Positions 60,990 through 64,000 of a DNA stretch of 64,000 nucleotides are shown here, piece by piece (the stretch's first letter is position 1; each line of letters starts with the position of its first letter). The translations under genes and the position numbers were made by a program. Source of the DNA: Rhizobium acidisoli (GTDB lineage Bacteria > Pseudomonadota > Alphaproteobacteria > Rhizobiales > Rhizobiaceae); the NCBI RefSeq assembly GCF_002531755.2, contig NZ_CP035001.1:372001-436000 (forward strand), written 5' to 3'. The notes under the pieces are model-generated. The model saw only the letters and a program-made list of their open reading frames with translations, had not been told where the DNA came from and searched no databases.

Positions 60990-62027
60990 ATGGCGCGCCT
61001 GAGAAAATTTATCGATACCTGTCTTGATCGGAGCTTACCTGCAATCTCGTCGGTAAATTTGACGGTCGAACAGCGACTGTCACTGTGCCGCCAGTACGGC
61101 GATTTTTCCCTGGCATATTCCACGGCCGTTCAGCCTGATCTCAACTACTTTGGCGACGAAGACGGCTACATCGCCTACGCTACAAAAATGGGGCATGTTT
61201 TTGCTCTTGGCGATCCGGTCGCCAGCCCAGGCCGAAGGGCCCATTACCTCGCGCAATTCATCGCCCAATCCGGAAAGCCTTGCTTCGTTCAAATTCACGC
61301 ATCAACCGCCGCGGAGCTTGCATCGCACGGTTATCGTCTAAATCAAATGGGCAAAGACAGCGCCCTTTCATTGCCGACCCACTCGTTCACGGGCAAGCGC
61401 AACGAAACTCTCCGGTACTCCGAACGTTGGTTGCATAAAAACGGCTATACTATACACGAGTGCGGAGACGGCGAATTTGTCGCCGAGCTTACGAAGATTT
61501 CTGATGACTGGCGCGCTGGAAGAATTGTCCGGCGCCGCGAGATGCGGTTTTTGAACCGACCATTTCGTCTGTCCCTTACGCCGGGGATGCGGCGGTTCGT
61601 TCTTTTATCACCTCATGCAAAGCCAATCGCCCTGCTCGACTTCGACCCGCTCTTTCGCGGCGGCAAAGCCGTTGGCTACACGGCAGCTTTCAAGCGAAAA
61701 TTCCCCGGCACCACTGCCCATGCTGAAATCGGGCTTACGAAGTATGCTGCCGATCGTTTCAGACAAGAAGGCTCCGAGATCATGACCCTCGGCTTGTCGC
61801 CTCTCGCCGGCGTCGAGAAAAGCCAATTTCGTGATAGCACCGTCTGGCGTTACCTCTATCAGCGCGCGTTCGTTTCATCGCTGGTTAACCGCAGGATTTT
61901 CAACGTTCAAGGCCAAGCCGCGTTCAAGCGCAGGTTTCATGGCAAGGAGGTGCAAACTTATATTGGCTTTAAACGCGGGACCCCCACCGAGACCGTTGCG
62001 CTACTGCGGCTCCTGAAAACGTTTTAA
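60990..62027 (+). CDS. DUF2156 (phosphatidylglycerol lysyltransferase-like) protein
   Basis: The 345-residue protein matches DUF2156, the GNAT-fold catalytic domain shared with MprF-type lipid aminoacyl transferases: FSLAYSTAVQPDLNYFGDED, GYIAYATKMGHVFALGDPVA, FVQIHASTAAELASHGYRLN, the central PIALLDFDPLFRGGKAVGYT and a final FNVQGQAAFKRRFHGKEVQT. No membrane helices are present, so it is the soluble domain alone. In MprF this domain moves an amino acid from tRNA to phosphatidylglycerol; here the substrate is unknown. It is divergent from the flavin monooxygenase gene. Confidence 0.83.
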   Translation: MARLRKFIDTCLDRSLPAISSVNLTVEQRLSLCRQYGDFSLAYSTAVQPDLNYFGDEDGYIAYATKMGHVFALGDPVASPGRRAHYLAQFIAQSGKPCFVQIHASTAAELASHGYRLNQMGKDSALSLPTHSFTGKRNETLRYSERWLHKNGYTIHECGDGEFVAELTKISDDWRAGRIVRRREMRFLNRPFRLSLTPGMRRFVLLSPHAKPIALLDFDPLFRGGKAVGYTAAFKRKFPGTTAHAEIGLTKYAADRFRQEGSEIMTLGLSPLAGVEKSQFRDSTVWRYLYQRAFVSSLVNRRIFNVQGQAAFKRRFHGKEVQTYIGFKRGTPTETVALLRLLKTF

Positions 62028-62544
62028 CCTTTTGTGTCCGCTGCTGAGATCCGTTCCTGGTAAGCCTGGGCGGCTGGACGCGGTTCTGGTAGGGGCATTG
62101 AACTTCAGGTCGGGCCCCAAAAAACGTGACGCTCGGAGAGCAGGATGTCGCAGAGGTTAATTTTGCCTGGGCACAGTCGAATCCTAACGAGCGATAATAC
62201 CCTGCGCCTTGAAAGGATTCGAACCGCGGTCACTGCCGCGAAATACCTATGTGCTTGGCAAGCAGTGCGTTTTCCTGCTTCGCAACTATGGCCGGTTCCC
62301 TTCGATCCATTATGCGATCTTCCTGGCCTAAAACGCGAACTCTATGGCAACAAGCCGGTCGCTGGCCTCGAGAGCTCTGGCCTGCCAACGACGTTCAACG
62401 CCCTGCATAGGCAGCGGGCGCCTTCCTCGATCCTCCCAGAAAGAATACGAACGCGGCGAGAAATACCAGTATGACACGCGTCGTCTTTCCCCTCTCATTG
62501 CAAACCGTCAGAAAACTGCATATATTTCTAACAGGAGACATGTC
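62028..62544. other. Intergenic stretch before the AbiE-type pair
   Basis: No gene is supported in these 517 bases. A plus-strand frame (62145-62474) has no recognisable features. A tRNA T-arm-like string GGATTCGAACC lies at 62215-62225 and an anticodon-loop-like TTGCCAA lies nearby (62257-62263 on the minus strand), but stems do not pair over the required lengths. CAGGAG at 62532 serves the downstream antitoxin-type gene. Confidence 0.5.
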
Positions 62545-63138
62545 ATGCAAAAGCTGACGTCACAAATCATGGGCCATGCTGAACGACTGCCGGAAGGGTC
62601 CGCGCTTTCGGCAAAGAGCTTTTTGCATCTCGGAAATCGTGCCGCCCTGGACCAGGCTCTGTCGCGCCTGGCCGAGCGCGGCGAGCTCGTCCGGGCCGGC
62701 CGCGGCATCTATATGCGGCCTGTCAAAAGCCGTTTTGGCAGCCGGCCGCCGACAGTTGAACAGGCGGTGGAGGCCGTGGCGCGGCAACGCGGCGAGGTCA
62801 TCGTCTCAAACGGCGCCGCCGCTGCGAATTCCCTAGGCCTGACCACCCAGGTCCCGGTCCGCTCCGTCTACCTGACATCCGGCCGCAGCCGGACGATGAA
62901 CCTTGGACAGCAGACGGTCGAGCTCAGGCATGTGCCTCGCTGGCAACTGGCCTTGGCCGATCGGCCCGCCGGCGTGGCGGTCCGTGCGCTCGCCTGGCTT
63001 GGGCCCGAGAAGGCCGATGAGGCACTGCCGCGGATCAAGCGAAAGCTGCCGCCAGACGCGTTCGGCGAGCTAGTGGCGGCGGCACCGCAGTTCCCGACCT
63101 GGCTTGCAAGAAGCGTGGGAAAGGCTGCGCATGGCTGA
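62545..63138 (+). CDS. AbiEi/DUF6088-type antitoxin
   Basis: The 197-residue protein begins with a winged-helix domain (LTSQIMGHAERLPEGSALSA, RAALDQALSRLAERGELVRA, GRGIYMRPV) followed by the AbiEi C-terminal domain (EAVARQRGEVIVSNGAAAAN, LGLTTQVPVRSVYLTSGRSR, VELRHVPRWQLAL). These proteins repress their own operon and counteract the AbiEii nucleotidyltransferase in type IV toxin-antitoxin and phage-exclusion systems. The ATG at 62545 has CAGGAG upstream. It overlaps the toxin gene by 8 bases. Confidence 0.85.
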   Translation: MQKLTSQIMGHAERLPEGSALSAKSFLHLGNRAALDQALSRLAERGELVRAGRGIYMRPVKSRFGSRPPTVEQAVEAVARQRGEVIVSNGAAAANSLGLTTQVPVRSVYLTSGRSRTMNLGQQTVELRHVPRWQLALADRPAGVAVRALAWLGPEKADEALPRIKRKLPPDAFGELVAAAPQFPTWLARSVGKAAHG

Positions 63139-64000
63139 TCAGTTCCTGACCTTGTCAAAGGACGACCGGCGCGAAGCCTTGGCCGTCGCGGCCGACAGCA
63201 CCGGACGGCCCATTCACCTGCTCGAAAAGGATGTCTGGGTCGTCTGGACGCTGCAGACGCTCTTTTCGTCCAAGCTCGGCGAGCACCTCGTCTTCAAGGG
63301 TGGCACTTCGCTTTCGAAAGCCTACGGCGTCATCAAAAGGTTCTCCGAGGACGTCGACCTGACCTATGATATCCGCGCCCTGGCACCGGACTTGGTCAGC
63401 GACAATGATGAGGCGCTGCCGAAAACCCGCAGTGAGGAGAAGCGCTGGACCAGCGAAGTGCGAAAGCGGCTTCCGGTCTGGGTCTCGGACTCGGTGGAGC
63501 CGGTGATCGCCGGCGCGCTGCACGATCAATCTCTTCCGGCGGCAATTCGCCTCGAGGATTATACGCTCTATCTGGACTATGACGCGGTGAGCAGCGGATC
63601 CGGCTATGTCGCCCCGAGCGTCATGCTCGAATTCGGCGCACGGTCAACCGGTGAGCCAGCCAGTATCCGCGATGTCGGCTGCGACGCTTCGGGTCACGTC
63701 GATGGTGTCGAATTTCCGAAAACGAGCCCTCGCGTCATGCACGCGGAGCGGACGTTCTGGGAGAAAGCGACCGCAATCCATGTCTTCTGCCTGCAGGAAC
63801 GTCTCCGCGGCGATCGTTTTGCCCGCCACTGGCATGACGTCGTTCGGCTGGATGATGCCGGTTTCGCCGACAAAGCATTCGCGGATCGGCAGCTTGCCAA
63901 TGTCGTGGCCAAACACAAATCCATGTTCTTTGCGCAAAAGGCGGCCGACCGCTCACCTATCGACTACGCCGCAGCCGTCAACGGCAATCTGGTTCTCACG
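63131..64000 (+). CDS. AbiEii/AbiGii-type nucleotidyltransferase toxin (partial)
   Basis: The frame runs from ATG 63131 to the window edge without a stop, giving 290 residues. The nucleotidyltransferase signature is intact: VFKGGTSLSKAYGVIKRFSEDVDLTY (GS/T...DxD type), and later MLEFGARS, HAERTFWEKATAIHVF and RFARHWHDVVRL match the conserved second half of AbiEii proteins. The enzyme is expected to block translation by adding nucleotides to tRNA or related targets, held in check by the upstream gene product. The last residues are outside the window. Confidence 0.87.
   Translation, partial: MADQFLTLSKDDRREALAVAADSTGRPIHLLEKDVWVVWTLQTLFSSKLGEHLVFKGGTSLSKAYGVIKRFSEDVDLTYDIRALAPDLVSDNDEALPKTRSEEKRWTSEVRKRLPVWVSDSVEPVIAGALHDQSLPAAIRLEDYTLYLDYDAVSSGSGYVAPSVMLEFGARSTGEPASIRDVGCDASGHVDGVEFPKTSPRVMHAERTFWEKATAIHVFCLQERLRGDRFARHWHDVVRLDDAGFADKAFADRQLANVVAKHKSMFFAQKAADRSPIDYAAAVNGNLVLT

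Noticed and set aside
62205..62290. tRNA-Gly-like segment on the minus strand (TTGCCAA loop and TTCGAAT T-loop)
   Set aside because: The anticodon stem pairs over only three bases and the T-stem does not pair, so it is not a functional tRNA.
1..64000. CRISPR array
   Set aside because: No regularly spaced short repeats with unique spacers were seen while reading the window.

Overview
The window reads as an accessory replicon, most likely a large plasmid or a genomic island, of a Rhizobiaceae-type alphaproteobacterium. The evidence is internal: high-GC coding bias, a SyrB-like C-terminus, DUF982 and DUF2243 genes, an HWE-family sensor kinase, a MipA/OmpV protein, and several insertion sequences of types common on rhizobial plasmids. 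No rRNA, tRNA, replication or conjugation gene was found.

Positions 1-15,300 are an eroded mosaic. They hold a frameshifted patatin-like phospholipase, a truncated LLM oxidoreductase, a multiply broken type II NADH dehydrogenase, an ISL3 transposase carrying a ~145-bp insertion, and a tag-like DNA glycosylase split by an IS5-family (IS427-group) element. A near-identical copy of that element sits 10.5 kb upstream. Intact islands lie between the wrecks: nnrD with a histidine phosphatase, a DUF982-DUF2243-small ORF operon, a Fic protein with AT-rich palindromes in its promoter, and an AI-2E-type transporter with an extra soluble domain.

Positions 15,300-30,000 are rich in signalling genes: a PAS kinase coupled to a frameshifted RsbQ-like hydrolase, a four-PAS HWE kinase with a single-domain response regulator, an MHYT-GGDEF-EAL cyclic-di-GMP enzyme, and a PAS kinase with a broken response regulator. 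Pieces of HD-GYP and dnaE2 genes lie on both strands, and an intact IS256-family element with an 8-bp target duplication sits inside a dnaE2 fragment. Positions 30,000-35,600 are again mostly remnants (queA, IS256, amidohydrolase, ligD, response regulator) plus a few small intact genes.

Positions 35,980-46,900 hold the most striking unit. An OmpR-type two-component system is followed by nine tightly packed or overlapping genes: HAD phosphatase, class III aminotransferase, arginase-family protein, SMR-like protein, fatty acid desaturase, alpha/beta hydrolase, GNAT/FemAB-like transferase, second SMR-like protein and CFA synthase. A MipA/OmpV outer membrane gene converges on its end with overlapping 3' ends. 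This looks like a dedicated pathway for making, flipping and modifying an unusual amino-containing membrane lipid. Nothing in the sequence proves the product.

Positions 47,000-64,000 hold a three-gene membrane operon (COG4280-like protein, small membrane protein, anchored CX5R phosphatase) divergent from an RpiR regulator; a second two-component system divergent from a secreted protein and an ABC exporter with two ATPases and one double-FtsX permease; DUF1344 and COG4705 genes; an orphan substrate-binding protein; a divergent flavin monooxygenase/DUF2156 pair; and an AbiE-type toxin-antitoxin pair whose toxin runs off the window. Three promoters (38,032, 51,914 and 58,492) carry direct repeats spaced 11 bp, as expected for OmpR-family regulators.
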